Source of the DNA: CAJGBR01 sp045637425
Lineage (GTDB): Bacteria; Bacteroidota; Bacteroidia; Bacteroidales; Rikenellaceae
Direction: 5' to 3'
NCBI GenBank assembly: GCA_045637425.1
Contig: JAZTZL010000032.1
Coordinates: forward strand, 114,879 to 178,878
DNA length: 64,000 nucleotides
Shown one piece after another: positions 45,658 to 54,084 of this stretch. The number at the start of each line of letters is the position of its first letter. The stretch's first letter is position 1. The notes beneath the pieces were generated by a model, which saw nothing but the letters and a program-made list of their open reading frames with translations, had not been told where the DNA came from and searched no databases. The position numbers and the translations under genes are program-made.

Positions 45658-46839
45658 TTATTCTTCAAAAACCTTGCAACTTGTCTCAATAGCCAAGGCT
45701 GCCATCATCGCAGAGGCTCGAAATAATTGAGAATCCTCAGGCGAAAAATCTGCTCGATGAGCCATTCCGCTACCCCTACCTGCTCCGAATCGATAGAACA
45801 ACGATGGTGCTACGCTACCATAAAATCCGAAATCTTCGGCAGTCATCTTCAGTTCCTGATACTCGATGACATCACCTCCGAACATTTGTTCAGCGACAGC
45901 TACTGCGGTGCTGGTCAATTCGGGGTTGTTGTACACCGACGGGTACCCCGGAGCAAATCGAACCTCAACTTTGGTATTGCTCTGCTCAGCTACACTTTCA
46001 GAGATTTCTACGATGCGGTTTTTCAGCTCGGCACGCCACTTCTCATCTAAGGTACGCATCGTCCCGCTGAGCGTTACCTCCGCTGGAATCACATTCGTAG
46101 CTCCCAGCGCCTCAACCCGACCAATAGACAAAATAGTAGGAATATCTCCCAAAGGCGTAGAGAGCTCGCGCAAGGCGACAATCAACTGCGCCGAGGCCAA
46201 CACCGTATCTGCACACTTATGTTGCATTGCTGCGTGTCCGCCCTCGCCCGAGACCCGAATGTGAATCTCGTCAGCCGATGCCATATACTTACCGCTACGG
46301 AAACCAAAGTGGCTACTATCCATTCCAGCCTCGACGTGCTGGCCGATAATTGCACGCGGCGAACAATTGTCAAATACTCCCGCCTCAAGAATCATAGACG
46401 CACCGCCGGGAGCAACCTCCTCTCCGGGTTGGAATATTCCCCAGATTGTACCGTTAAATTGCGTTGACAACTGCTTCAGACCGATAAGCGTACCCATCAG
46501 CGATGCAGCGTGCAGGTCGTGACCACAGGCGTGCATCACTCCGCGAGTCCGCGAGGCATACGACACGCCGCTCTGTTCATCAATAGGCAAAGCATCAATA
46601 TCAGCCCTCAACACTACGGGGCGTTGTGGGTCAGGGACTGCACCATTGACTACGGCCAAAACTCCGGTACCCACAATGGGTCGACACTCGATACCCTCAC
46701 TGCGCAGCGTCTCAGCAATGTATTGCGAAGTTTTATGCTCCTCAAATGAGAGCTCGGCCATACGATGCAGAGTGCGTCTGAACTCGATAATACGCTCGCT
46801 GAGCTGCTCGAACTGATATGTAATAGTCTTTATATCCAT
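45658..46839 (-). CDS. M20 family amidohydrolase/peptidase
   Basis: This 393-residue metal-dependent hydrolase is of the hippurate hydrolase/N-acetyl-diaminopimelate deacetylase type. Motifs: FRRTLHRMAELSFEE, VLRADIDALPI, MHACGHDLHAASLMG, FQPGEEVAPGGASMI, GQHVEAG, the dimerisation-domain GEGGHAAMQHKCADT, and MTAEDFGFY near the end. It removes acyl groups from amino acids or peptides; the exact substrate cannot be assigned. I use the ATG at 46837-46839; a longer frame of nine residues begins at 46866, where a CAAAATTA (-7-like on minus, 46864-46871) argues against it. Confidence 0.9.
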   Translation of the reverse strand: MDIKTITYQFEQLSERIIEFRRTLHRMAELSFEEHKTSQYIAETLRSEGIECRPIVGTGVLAVVNGAVPDPQRPVVLRADIDALPIDEQSGVSYASRTRGVMHACGHDLHAASLMGTLIGLKQLSTQFNGTIWGIFQPGEEVAPGGASMILEAGVFDNCSPRAIIGQHVEAGMDSSHFGFRSGKYMASADEIHIRVSGEGGHAAMQHKCADTVLASAQLIVALRELSTPLGDIPTILSIGRVEALGATNVIPAEVTLSGTMRTLDEKWRAELKNRIVEISESVAEQSNTKVEVRFAPGYPSVYNNPELTSTAVAVAEQMFGGDVIEYQELKMTAEDFGFYGSVAPSLFYRFGAGRGSGMAHRADFSPEDSQLFRASAMMAALAIETSCKVFEE

Positions 46840-46961
46840 CGCCTTATGATTTATTTCCTGCACCAAAATTAGTGAAAATTATTAAATGTAAAGATTTTTT
46901 GAGAAAAAAACCTTACTTTTGTAGATTGCAAGTGAGTGTAAATGTAAAAATGATATAAAGT

Positions 46962-49724
46962 ATGGAATACGATTTTAAGAAAATTGAACAGTATTGGCAA
47001 CAATATTGGCGAGATAACGGTACATACAAAGTGGTTGAAGATGATTCAAAACCAAAGTATTATGTATTGGATATGTTCCCCTATCCGTCAGGTGCGGGGC
47101 TGCACGTAGGTCACCCGCTGGGTTATATTGCATCGGATATCTACAGCCGATACAAACGCCAATGCGGATTCAACGTACTGCACCCGATGGGCTACGACTC
47201 GTTCGGGCTGCCCGCTGAACAGTATGCTATCCAGACAGGACAACACCCTGCGGTGACGACCGAAAAGAACGTGGCTCGTTATCGCGAACAGTTGGACAAA
47301 ATCGGATTCAGTTACGACTGGTCACGCGAAGTTAGAACTTGTGAACCAGACTACTATAAGTGGACTCAATGGGCATTCCTCAAGATGTTTGCTCACTATT
47401 ATGACAACGCAACCCGCAAGGCTGAGCCAATCGAAAAACTGATTGAAAAATTTGCTCAAAGTGGAACTGCGGGCATTGACGCAGCCTGCTCGCGCAAGAT
47501 GAACTTCACAGCCGAAGAGTGGAACCAGTGGAGCGAAGCTCGCAAAGAGGAGGTGCTGCACAACTATCGTTTGGCATTCCGCGCAGATACAATGGTCAAT
47601 TGGTGTCCGGGCTTGGGTACGGTGTTGGCAAATGACGAGGTGAAGGACGGACTCTCAGTTCGTGGCGGATTCCCCGTTGAACAGAAACAGATGAAACAGT
47701 GGCAGTTGAGAGTGACTGCCTACGCAGAACGCCTGCTGACCGAACTCGACTCGCTGGAGTGGAGCGACTCGCTGAAGGATATCCAACGTAACTGGATTGG
47801 CCGTAGCGAAGGTGCGCAGATGTTCTTCCAAATCAAAGACAGCGATAAGAAACTTGAAATATTCACTACTCGCCCTGACACAGTGTTCGGCGTATCGTTT
47901 ATGGTATTGGCTCCAGAGCACAAGTGGCTTATGGAACTTACTACAGATGAATTCCGCACTCAAGTTGAAGAATACGTTGAACAAACAAAAAAACGTTCGG
48001 AACGTGAACGTCTGGCAGAAACCCGTCGTGTCAGCGGTCAATTCACCGGAGCCTATGCAATCAACCCGTTCAATGGCGTTGAGATTCCGATTTACGTCAG
48101 CGATTACGTTCTGGCAGGATACGGCACAGGAGCCATTATGGCAGTACCTGCACACGACTCGCGCGACTGGGCATTCGCAAAACACTTCTCGCTGCCGATT
48201 ATCCCCGTAGTCGAAGGTGGAAATGTGGAAGAGGCTTCGTATGATGCAAAAGCCGGCAACTTGATTAACTCGGATTTCATCACAGGACTCGACGTGAAAG
48301 TTGCTATCAAAAAGATGTTCGAAGAGATTGAAGTGCGTGGTATTGGTGCTCGCCAGGTGAACTACCGACTCAGAGATGCAATCTTCAGCCGCCAAAGATA
48401 TTGGGGCGAACCATTCCCAATCTACTACAAAGACAACGTAGCTTATCCGCTGAGCGAAGATGAATTGCCGCTCAGACTGCCGGATATCAAAGACTTCGGA
48501 CCTACGGCTGAAGGCGAGCCTCCGCTGGCAAGAGTCGAAGATTGGTATCACGCTCAGGGTGAACCGCTCGAACTCAGCACTATGCCGGGATTCGCAGGCT
48601 CGTCGGCTTACTACCTCAGATATATGGACCCGCACAATGACCAAGCACTCGTTTCGAAAGAGGCTAATGGTTATTGGCGCAACGTAGACCTCTATGTCGG
48701 AGGTATCGAACACGCTACGGGTCACTTGATTTACTCGCGTTTCTGGAACAAGTTCCTCTATGATTTGGGTTACGTCTGCGAATCTGAGCCGTTCAAAAAA
48801 CTTGTAAATCAAGGTATGATTCAAGGTCGTTCGAATTTTGTACACAGAGTAAAGGGTACAAATAAGTTCGTCTCGGCAGGTCTGGCTAAAGAGTACGACA
48901 CTCAGCAAATACACGTAGATGTGAATATCGTGAAAAACGATGTGCTTGATATTGATGCGTATCGCGCGTGGAATCCCGAAGCGAAAGATGCAGAATTCAT
49001 ACTCGAAGATGGAAAATTTGTCTGCACCTGGGCAATTGAAAAAATGTCTAAATCGATGTTCAATGTGGTTAATCCAGACAACATCGTAGAACAATATGGC
49101 GCAGATACCTTGAGAATGTACGAAATGTTCTTGGGTCCGTTGGAACAATCAAAACCGTGGGATACAAACGGCATCGACGGAGTACACAAATTCCTGCGCA
49201 GATTCTGGAGAATGTTCTTCGACAAGGAGGGCAATGTCGGATTCTCGGAAGAAAAGGCTAACGAAAAAGAATTAAAGACTCTGCACAAGACAATCAAAAA
49301 GGTTTCGGAAGATATCGAACACTTCTCGTTCAATACCGCAGTCTCGGCATTTATGATTTGTATGAATGAACTGACGGAATTGAAATGTAATAAACGTGAA
49401 ATTATCGAACCGCTGACTGCGCTGATAGCTCCCTTTGCGCCGCATATGGCCGAAGAGTTGTGGCACCTGCTGGGACACAAAACATCAGTATGTGACGCAG
49501 AGTTCCCGCGCTATGAGGAGAAATACCTTGTGGAAAGTTCGATTGAATATCCCGTATCATTCAACGGCAAAATGCGCTTCAAGCTGACTCTGCCAGCAGG
49601 ACTCTCTCCGAAAGAGATTGAGGCTGCCGTACTGGCCGACCCGGCGTCTGAAAAGTACACCGAAGGACGCACTCCGAAGAAGGTCATCGTCGTTCCGGGC
49701 AAGATTGTAAATATCGTAATCTAA
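46962..49724 (+). CDS. leuS: Leucyl-tRNA synthetase
   Basis: This 920-residue class I synthetase charges tRNA-Leu. It starts with the typical YDFKKIEQYWQQYWRD, has the HIGH motif in PYPSGAGLHVGHPLGY, and the CP1 editing domain with TTRPDTVFGVSFMVLAPEH and GYGTGAIMAVPAHDSRDW. The KMSKS motif lies in EKMSKSMFNVVNPD and the anticodon domain follows. Length suits the Bacteroidetes form, slightly longer than E. coli. A TACTTTTG box (46914-46921) lies about 40 bases upstream. ruvA begins 3 bases after the stop. Confidence 0.97.
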   Translation: MEYDFKKIEQYWQQYWRDNGTYKVVEDDSKPKYYVLDMFPYPSGAGLHVGHPLGYIASDIYSRYKRQCGFNVLHPMGYDSFGLPAEQYAIQTGQHPAVTTEKNVARYREQLDKIGFSYDWSREVRTCEPDYYKWTQWAFLKMFAHYYDNATRKAEPIEKLIEKFAQSGTAGIDAACSRKMNFTAEEWNQWSEARKEEVLHNYRLAFRADTMVNWCPGLGTVLANDEVKDGLSVRGGFPVEQKQMKQWQLRVTAYAERLLTELDSLEWSDSLKDIQRNWIGRSEGAQMFFQIKDSDKKLEIFTTRPDTVFGVSFMVLAPEHKWLMELTTDEFRTQVEEYVEQTKKRSERERLAETRRVSGQFTGAYAINPFNGVEIPIYVSDYVLAGYGTGAIMAVPAHDSRDWAFAKHFSLPIIPVVEGGNVEEASYDAKAGNLINSDFITGLDVKVAIKKMFEEIEVRGIGARQVNYRLRDAIFSRQRYWGEPFPIYYKDNVAYPLSEDELPLRLPDIKDFGPTAEGEPPLARVEDWYHAQGEPLELSTMPGFAGSSAYYLRYMDPHNDQALVSKEANGYWRNVDLYVGGIEHATGHLIYSRFWNKFLYDLGYVCESEPFKKLVNQGMIQGRSNFVHRVKGTNKFVSAGLAKEYDTQQIHVDVNIVKNDVLDIDAYRAWNPEAKDAEFILEDGKFVCTWAIEKMSKSMFNVVNPDNIVEQYGADTLRMYEMFLGPLEQSKPWDTNGIDGVHKFLRRFWRMFFDKEGNVGFSEEKANEKELKTLHKTIKKVSEDIEHFSFNTAVSAFMICMNELTELKCNKREIIEPLTALIAPFAPHMAEELWHLLGHKTSVCDAEFPRYEEKYLVESSIEYPVSFNGKMRFKLTLPAGLSPKEIEAAVLADPASEKYTEGRTPKKVIVVPGKIVNIVI

Positions 49725-49727
49725 GTT

Positions 49728-50315
49728 ATGTACGAATACATCGAAGGAGCAGTTGCTGAATTAACTCCCACTTATGCAGTCATTGACGCAGGTGGCGTGG
49801 GATATATGATAAATATCTCATTGCAGACATTTACCGCAGTAGGCAGTCAGACTCGCACCCGACTCTACACCCACTATGTAGTTAGAGAAGATGCGCAGTT
49901 GTTGTACGGCTTTGCAAGTCGTCAGGAGCGCGAGTTGTTCAGACTGCTGATAGGGGTCTCGGGCGTAGGTGGAAATACTGCGAGAATGATTCTTTCTACG
50001 TTCAAATCCGATGAGTTGAGCAGTATAATCTACAACGAACAGGCACAGATGCTCAAAACCGTCAAGGGTCTGGGACTCAAAACTGCGCAGAAGATTATTG
50101 TCGAATTGAAAGACAAGGTCAATGCCGTAGCTCTGGCTCAACAAGCAGATAGCAGTGCAACAACAAATTCGGCAATAATGGACGAAGGTGTTGATGCGCT
50201 CAAGATGTTGGGATTCTCAAAGGCAGCCTCGGAAAAGGTGCTGCGCGAAATTGTCAAAGAGTCGCCAAACATCAGCGTAGAAGATGCTATCCGAGCAGCG
50301 CTTAAAAGACTCTAA
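49728..50315 (+). CDS. ruvA: Holliday junction DNA helicase subunit RuvA
   Basis: This 195-residue protein binds Holliday junctions and guides RuvB. It shows the N-terminal OB domain (MYEYIEGAVAELTPTYAVID), VREDAQLLYGFASRQERELF, the helix-hairpin-helix region (LIGVSGVGGNTARMIL and VKGLGLKTAQKIIVELKDK), and the C-terminal domain III (EGVDALKMLGFSKAASEKVL). It follows leuS by 3 bases, so is probably co-transcribed. A terminator follows. Confidence 0.96.
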   Translation: MYEYIEGAVAELTPTYAVIDAGGVGYMINISLQTFTAVGSQTRTRLYTHYVVREDAQLLYGFASRQERELFRLLIGVSGVGGNTARMILSTFKSDELSSIIYNEQAQMLKTVKGLGLKTAQKIIVELKDKVNAVALAQQADSSATTNSAIMDEGVDALKMLGFSKAASEKVLREIVKESPNISVEDAIRAALKRL

Positions 50316-50330
50316 ACTCGAAAAAACACT

Positions 50331-50362
50331 AAACCGCCCGGCTCAAATGAGTCGGGCGATTT
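50331..50362. terminator. Terminator between ruvA and paralogue C
   Basis: CGCCCGgCTC pairs with GAGtCGGGCG around a 4-base loop (one mismatch). A-rich sequence lies to the left and T-rich sequence to the right, so it can serve both convergent genes. Confidence 0.8.
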
Positions 50363-50364
50363 GT

Positions 50365-50958
50365 TTATTTGTTTTGAAAGTCACCGGTATATATCGGGAA
50401 TGCACTTCTTTTTTGGAATTCAGGGTCGATACTCTTTAGATAATCTCTGATACCTTTCCCACTTTCACTTTTCTCATAGAACTCTTTAGCTTTGGCCTCA
50501 ACTTCTTTATACTTATCAGGCTCTAAGACCCAAACCTTAACTTGTGCCGGTATCTTGTGGTTATAGCCGTCTGTTTGATTGCGAAAATGGAAGTTAGCTA
50601 CATACGAAGTTGATTTTTGAGGTTTTACCACAATAACCCATTCGCCTTTCTTTAGGACTTTAATAGGAGCCGACGGGCCATCAACAATCTCAATTTTTTG
50701 GATAACGGCAGGGTCAAACACAAATTTAATTCTTGTAGAATCTCCTTTCTGAATAAATCTACGCTCCGCAAATGCACTGTATATAGCGCCATTGCCAGAT
50801 TTTACATTTCTCTCAAATATTAGTGCAAGTTCATTAAATGTCTTTTGACGGTATTCAGACTCAGATTTAAATCCATTAGAATCGGGAGTTTGTGCGTAGG
50901 ATAATTGGAATGCAGAAACAAATAGTGATGCGCAAACCAATGCAACTTTAATTTTCAT
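50365..50958 (-). CDS. Secreted Ig-like protein, paralogue C
   Basis: This 197-residue exported protein has a signal peptide ending about LSYAQ (23). The family core (about 65-150) has KGDSTR at 71-76, FDP, KIEIVDG, KGEWVIVVKPQKSTSY and a closing LEPDKYKEVE. The shared pattern of paired strands with a late 'T.Y' resembles bacterial Ig-like domains that contain a TTTYT strand. The C-terminal tail is shorter than in A and B. It lies 9 bases after a small Cys-rich lipoprotein gene, so the two are probably co-transcribed; A and B stand alone. Confidence 0.75.
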   Translation of the reverse strand: MKIKVALVCASLFVSAFQLSYAQTPDSNGFKSESEYRQKTFNELALIFERNVKSGNGAIYSAFAERRFIQKGDSTRIKFVFDPAVIQKIEIVDGPSAPIKVLKKGEWVIVVKPQKSTSYVANFHFRNQTDGYNHKIPAQVKVWVLEPDKYKEVEAKAKEFYEKSESGKGIRDYLKSIDPEFQKRSAFPIYTGDFQNK

Positions 50959-50967
50959 AATCTTATA

Positions 50968-51330
50968 TTAATTTGTGGAACAAACACATAGAGCTCTTGC
51001 TTCAGTACAACCATCTTCACATTCAACAATACAAGTATAATATCTCGTTGAATTAGGATTTGTCATTTTACCTGTAATTATAAGGCTATTTTCAGTTGGC
51101 TGATTTTTTGTTGATTCATCAATTAAAAATTCAAATCCTTCACCGTGTCCTTCTTCTTCCATTATTACAACGAATATGTCAGTATTAGTATAAACAGCTG
51201 TAATGTAAAATGGTATGTTAGGAACAACATTCAGATGATTTGGACTAACAACAACGGTTGGAGGATTTATGCAAGCAATACCTACGACCGCAGCAAGGCA
51301 CAACAGAGCCGAGAAAAGTTTACGTTTCAT
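50968..51330 (-). CDS. Small Cys-rich lipoprotein of unknown function
   Basis: This 120-residue lipoprotein has a signal and lipobox VGIAC (Cys 20). The mature part is predicted beta: PTVVVSPNHLNVVPNIPFYITAVY at the start, then an acidic loop (EEEGHGEGFEFLIDES), NSLIITGKMTNPNSTRYY, and a Cys-rich end (CIVECEDGCT, then CVCS). The NSTRYYTC strand followed by Cys-linked turns looks like the last part of an Ig-like domain, similar in plan to its downstream neighbour, paralogue C. The odd plus-strand frame at 51145-51453 is only a shadow. No family name known to me. Confidence 0.65.
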   Translation of the reverse strand: MKRKLFSALLCLAAVVGIACINPPTVVVSPNHLNVVPNIPFYITAVYTNTDIFVVIMEEEGHGEGFEFLIDESTKNQPTENSLIITGKMTNPNSTRYYTCIVECEDGCTEARALCVCSTN

Positions 51331-51549
51331 AATTTCGTATTTTTAAAATTTAGCTCTACAAATATAACACTAAATACTCTGTTTTCCAATTTTTTAGTAA
51401 TAAATTTTCTAAAAAAATTTCATATCTGCGCTACGATGAGCTGTGAGCAGTGACTGAAAAATGTCTCCGCAAATTTTTGTGTCAATCAGACAAATTCTAT
51501 CAGAACCATCTCAATATGCGAGCCTGAATATAATTAACGAGCACAGATA

Positions 51550-51580
51550 TTGGGAATCTGAAAATTTATCCCTATTTTTG
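51550..51580 (+). promoter_or_regulatory. Promoter of uvrB, almost touching the start codon
   Basis: TTG (51550-51552) and TATTTTTG (51573-51580) are 20 bases apart. The ATG follows 6 bases after the -7 box, so the transcript would have at most about two untranslated bases. Confidence 0.65.
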
Positions 51581-51586
51581 TGAGTT

Positions 51587-53605
51587 ATGAATTTCAAGTT
51601 GGTATCACAATACAAACCTACGGGCGACCAGCCTCAGGCTATCGAACAACTCGTCGAGGCTATCAAGTCGGGGACTCCGCACTCGACCCTGCTGGGTGTT
51701 ACCGGTTCGGGCAAGACATTCACTATGGCGAATGTCATCGCTCAACTCAACCGTCCAACTTTAATTCTATCTCACAACAAGACACTTGCTGCGCAACTCT
51801 ACGGCGAATTCAAGGCATTTTTCCCGGATAACATTGTTGAGTATTTCGTGTCATATTACGACTACTACCAGCCCGAAGCCTATCTGCCGACTACGGACAC
51901 TTACATCGAAAAAGACCTCTCGATTAATGACGATATCGAAAAAATGAGGTTGAGCACTACCTCAGCGTTGCTCTCGGGGCGGCGCGACGTAATCGTAGTA
52001 TCTTCGGTATCGTGTCTGTATGGTATAGGCAACCCTGAGGATTTCCACGAAAATACACTCGAACTGCGACGCGGTCAAATGATTGACCGAAACAGAATAC
52101 TCTACTCGCTGGTCGATGCAATGTACTCGCGAAATGAAATGGACTTCAAACGCGGAACATTCAGAGTCAAGGGCGATACGATAGACATATTCCCCGCATA
52201 CGGCGACATCGCATACCGAGTCGTAATGTTCGACCGCGAAATTGAAGAGCTATCCTCGTTCGACCCCGTCTCTGGCCAGAAAATCGAACGTTTGGACAAT
52301 ATAATCATATATCCGGCGACAATCTTCGTCAGCACAAAAGAGAGAATGCACCGCGCTATCAAGTTGATTCAATATGACCTGACTCGCGAATGTGAAGCAT
52401 TCATCGAACAAGGGAAAACTGCTGAAGCTAAAAAACTTAAGCAACGTGTAGAATACGACCTGGAAATGATTAAGGAGCTTGGGTATTGCTCGGGCATTGA
52501 GAACTACTCTCGCTACTTTGACGGCAGACCCGCAGGCAGTCGCCCGTTCTGTCTGCTTGACTACTTCCCCAAAGACTTCCTTACGGTCATTGACGAGAGC
52601 CACGTTACAATTCCTCAGGTGCGCGGAATGTACGGCGGCGACTACTCGCGTAAACGGAACCTCGTGGAATATGGATTCCGTCTGTCGGCCGCAATAGATA
52701 ACCGCCCGCTGAAATTCCCCGAATTCGAATCACTCATCGGACAATGTGTATATGTCAGCGCTACGCCGGCAGACTACGAACTCTGCAAGTCCGAAGGCGT
52801 AGTCGTTGAACAACTAATCCGCCCGACAGGACTGCTCGACCCCGAAATAGAAGTCAGACCCACTGACGGACAAATAGATAATCTGCTCGACGAAATAGAA
52901 CTACGCACAGGTCGCGGACAGAAAATTATGGTTACAACGCTGACCAAACGTATGGCTGAAGAGTTGAATACCTATTTCGAACGGCTCGGGATAAGGTGTA
53001 GATATATTCACTCGGACGTGGATACCCTCGAACGAATACAGATCCTCGACGATATGCACGCAGATGTATTTGATGTGCTGATTGGGGTAAACCTGCTGCG
53101 TGAGGGACTGGATATGCCAGAGGTCGCACTCGTGGCTATTATGGACGCCGACAAAGAGGGATTCCTGCGCTCGACTCGCTCGCTGACCCAGACGGCAGGC
53201 CGCGCTGCGCGCAACGCCGACGGACACGTCATTATGTATGCAGACCGAATAACCGACTCGATGCGCGCAACAATAACCGAAACAAACCGCCGTCGCTCGG
53301 TACAGATCGAATACAACAAACAACACTCCATAACCCCAAAAACAACGACACGTTCAGCGCAACTCTCCATAGGCCGAGTGGCTCAGCAGCCTGAAGCTCA
53401 GGCGTACCCTATGGCCGGATATAGCGGACTGATGGCTGCCGATACCAACCGACCATACATCACAACCGAAGAACTGGAAGTGATGATTGAACAACGTAAA
53501 ACAGCTATGGAAGATGCTGCAAAAAAGCTCGACTTTGTTGCCGCGGCTCAATTCCGCGACCAGATGTACGATCTGCAAGCTAAACTTAAAGAGTTGAAAA
53601 AATGA
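51587..53605 (+). CDS. uvrB: Excinuclease ABC subunit B
   Basis: This 672-residue helicase-like damage-verification subunit of nucleotide excision repair shows the N-terminal PTGDQPQAIEQLVEAI, Walker A LGVTGSGKTFTMAN, beta-hairpin region (YFVSYYDYYQPEAYLP), the DEAD-like VIDESHVTIPQ motif, helicase motif VI (QTAGRAARNADG), and a C-terminal UVR motif (FVAAAQFRDQMYDLQAKL) that binds UvrC. The start matches the family N-terminus. It overlaps the GtrA-like gene by 4 bases. The promoter sits so close that it may be translated from a leaderless message. Confidence 0.97.
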   Translation: MNFKLVSQYKPTGDQPQAIEQLVEAIKSGTPHSTLLGVTGSGKTFTMANVIAQLNRPTLILSHNKTLAAQLYGEFKAFFPDNIVEYFVSYYDYYQPEAYLPTTDTYIEKDLSINDDIEKMRLSTTSALLSGRRDVIVVSSVSCLYGIGNPEDFHENTLELRRGQMIDRNRILYSLVDAMYSRNEMDFKRGTFRVKGDTIDIFPAYGDIAYRVVMFDREIEELSSFDPVSGQKIERLDNIIIYPATIFVSTKERMHRAIKLIQYDLTRECEAFIEQGKTAEAKKLKQRVEYDLEMIKELGYCSGIENYSRYFDGRPAGSRPFCLLDYFPKDFLTVIDESHVTIPQVRGMYGGDYSRKRNLVEYGFRLSAAIDNRPLKFPEFESLIGQCVYVSATPADYELCKSEGVVVEQLIRPTGLLDPEIEVRPTDGQIDNLLDEIELRTGRGQKIMVTTLTKRMAEELNTYFERLGIRCRYIHSDVDTLERIQILDDMHADVFDVLIGVNLLREGLDMPEVALVAIMDADKEGFLRSTRSLTQTAGRAARNADGHVIMYADRITDSMRATITETNRRRSVQIEYNKQHSITPKTTTRSAQLSIGRVAQQPEAQAYPMAGYSGLMAADTNRPYITTEELEVMIEQRKTAMEDAAKKLDFVAAAQFRDQMYDLQAKLKELKK

Positions 53606-54084
53606 GCATTGTAAATTCACTAACCCGATTCATCGACCTATTCTATATCTTGCCGTTTCGCAAGATAATGCCACTGCAGACATTCAGATACGGAGTCTGC
53701 GGAGGTGCAAACCTCGTATTGGATTGGGTGTTGTACTTCGTGTTGTATAATTTCATTTTGAGGGAGCAGATGCTAAATCTGGGCATTGTGGTCATCTCGG
53801 CTCACATCGCAGCCTTCATTATCGAATTTCCAATTACATTTTTCACAGGATTTTGGCTAAACCGTAATATTGTATTCCCTGGTTCACAACTAAAACAATT
53901 CCAACAACTCAAGAGATATCTACTTGTAGTCTGCGGCTCGATTTTGCTCAACTACATCTGCCTGAAACTATTTGTCGAGGCAGCAAATATCCCCGCTGAA
54001 ATAGCAAAAATAATAACTATCTGCATCACGGTTGTTTATAGCTACATAATGCAAAAACACTTCACCTTCAAGATTAGCAAATGA
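53602..54084 (+). CDS. GtrA family membrane protein
   Basis: This 160-residue protein has four membrane helices. It carries GtrA hallmarks: TFRYGVCGGANLVLDWVLYF in helix 1, FWLNRNIVF after helix 2, and the C-terminal KHFTFK. GtrA-like proteins are thought to flip or carry polyprenyl-linked sugars for cell-surface glycosylation. It overlaps uvrB and holB by 4 bases each, a tightly coupled arrangement whose gene functions are otherwise unrelated. Confidence 0.87.
   Translation: MSIVNSLTRFIDLFYILPFRKIMPLQTFRYGVCGGANLVLDWVLYFVLYNFILREQMLNLGIVVISAHIAAFIIEFPITFFTGFWLNRNIVFPGSQLKQFQQLKRYLLVVCGSILLNYICLKLFVEAANIPAEIAKIITICITVVYSYIMQKHFTFKISK

Noticed and set aside
47655..49148. Minus-strand frame of 497 codons across leuS
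   Set aside because: Long only because leuS codon use leaves few stops in that frame; there is no start signal or domain.
51145..51453. Plus-strand frame of 102 codons upstream of uvrB
   Set aside because: It overlaps the small lipoprotein gene and reads as A+T-rich noise.
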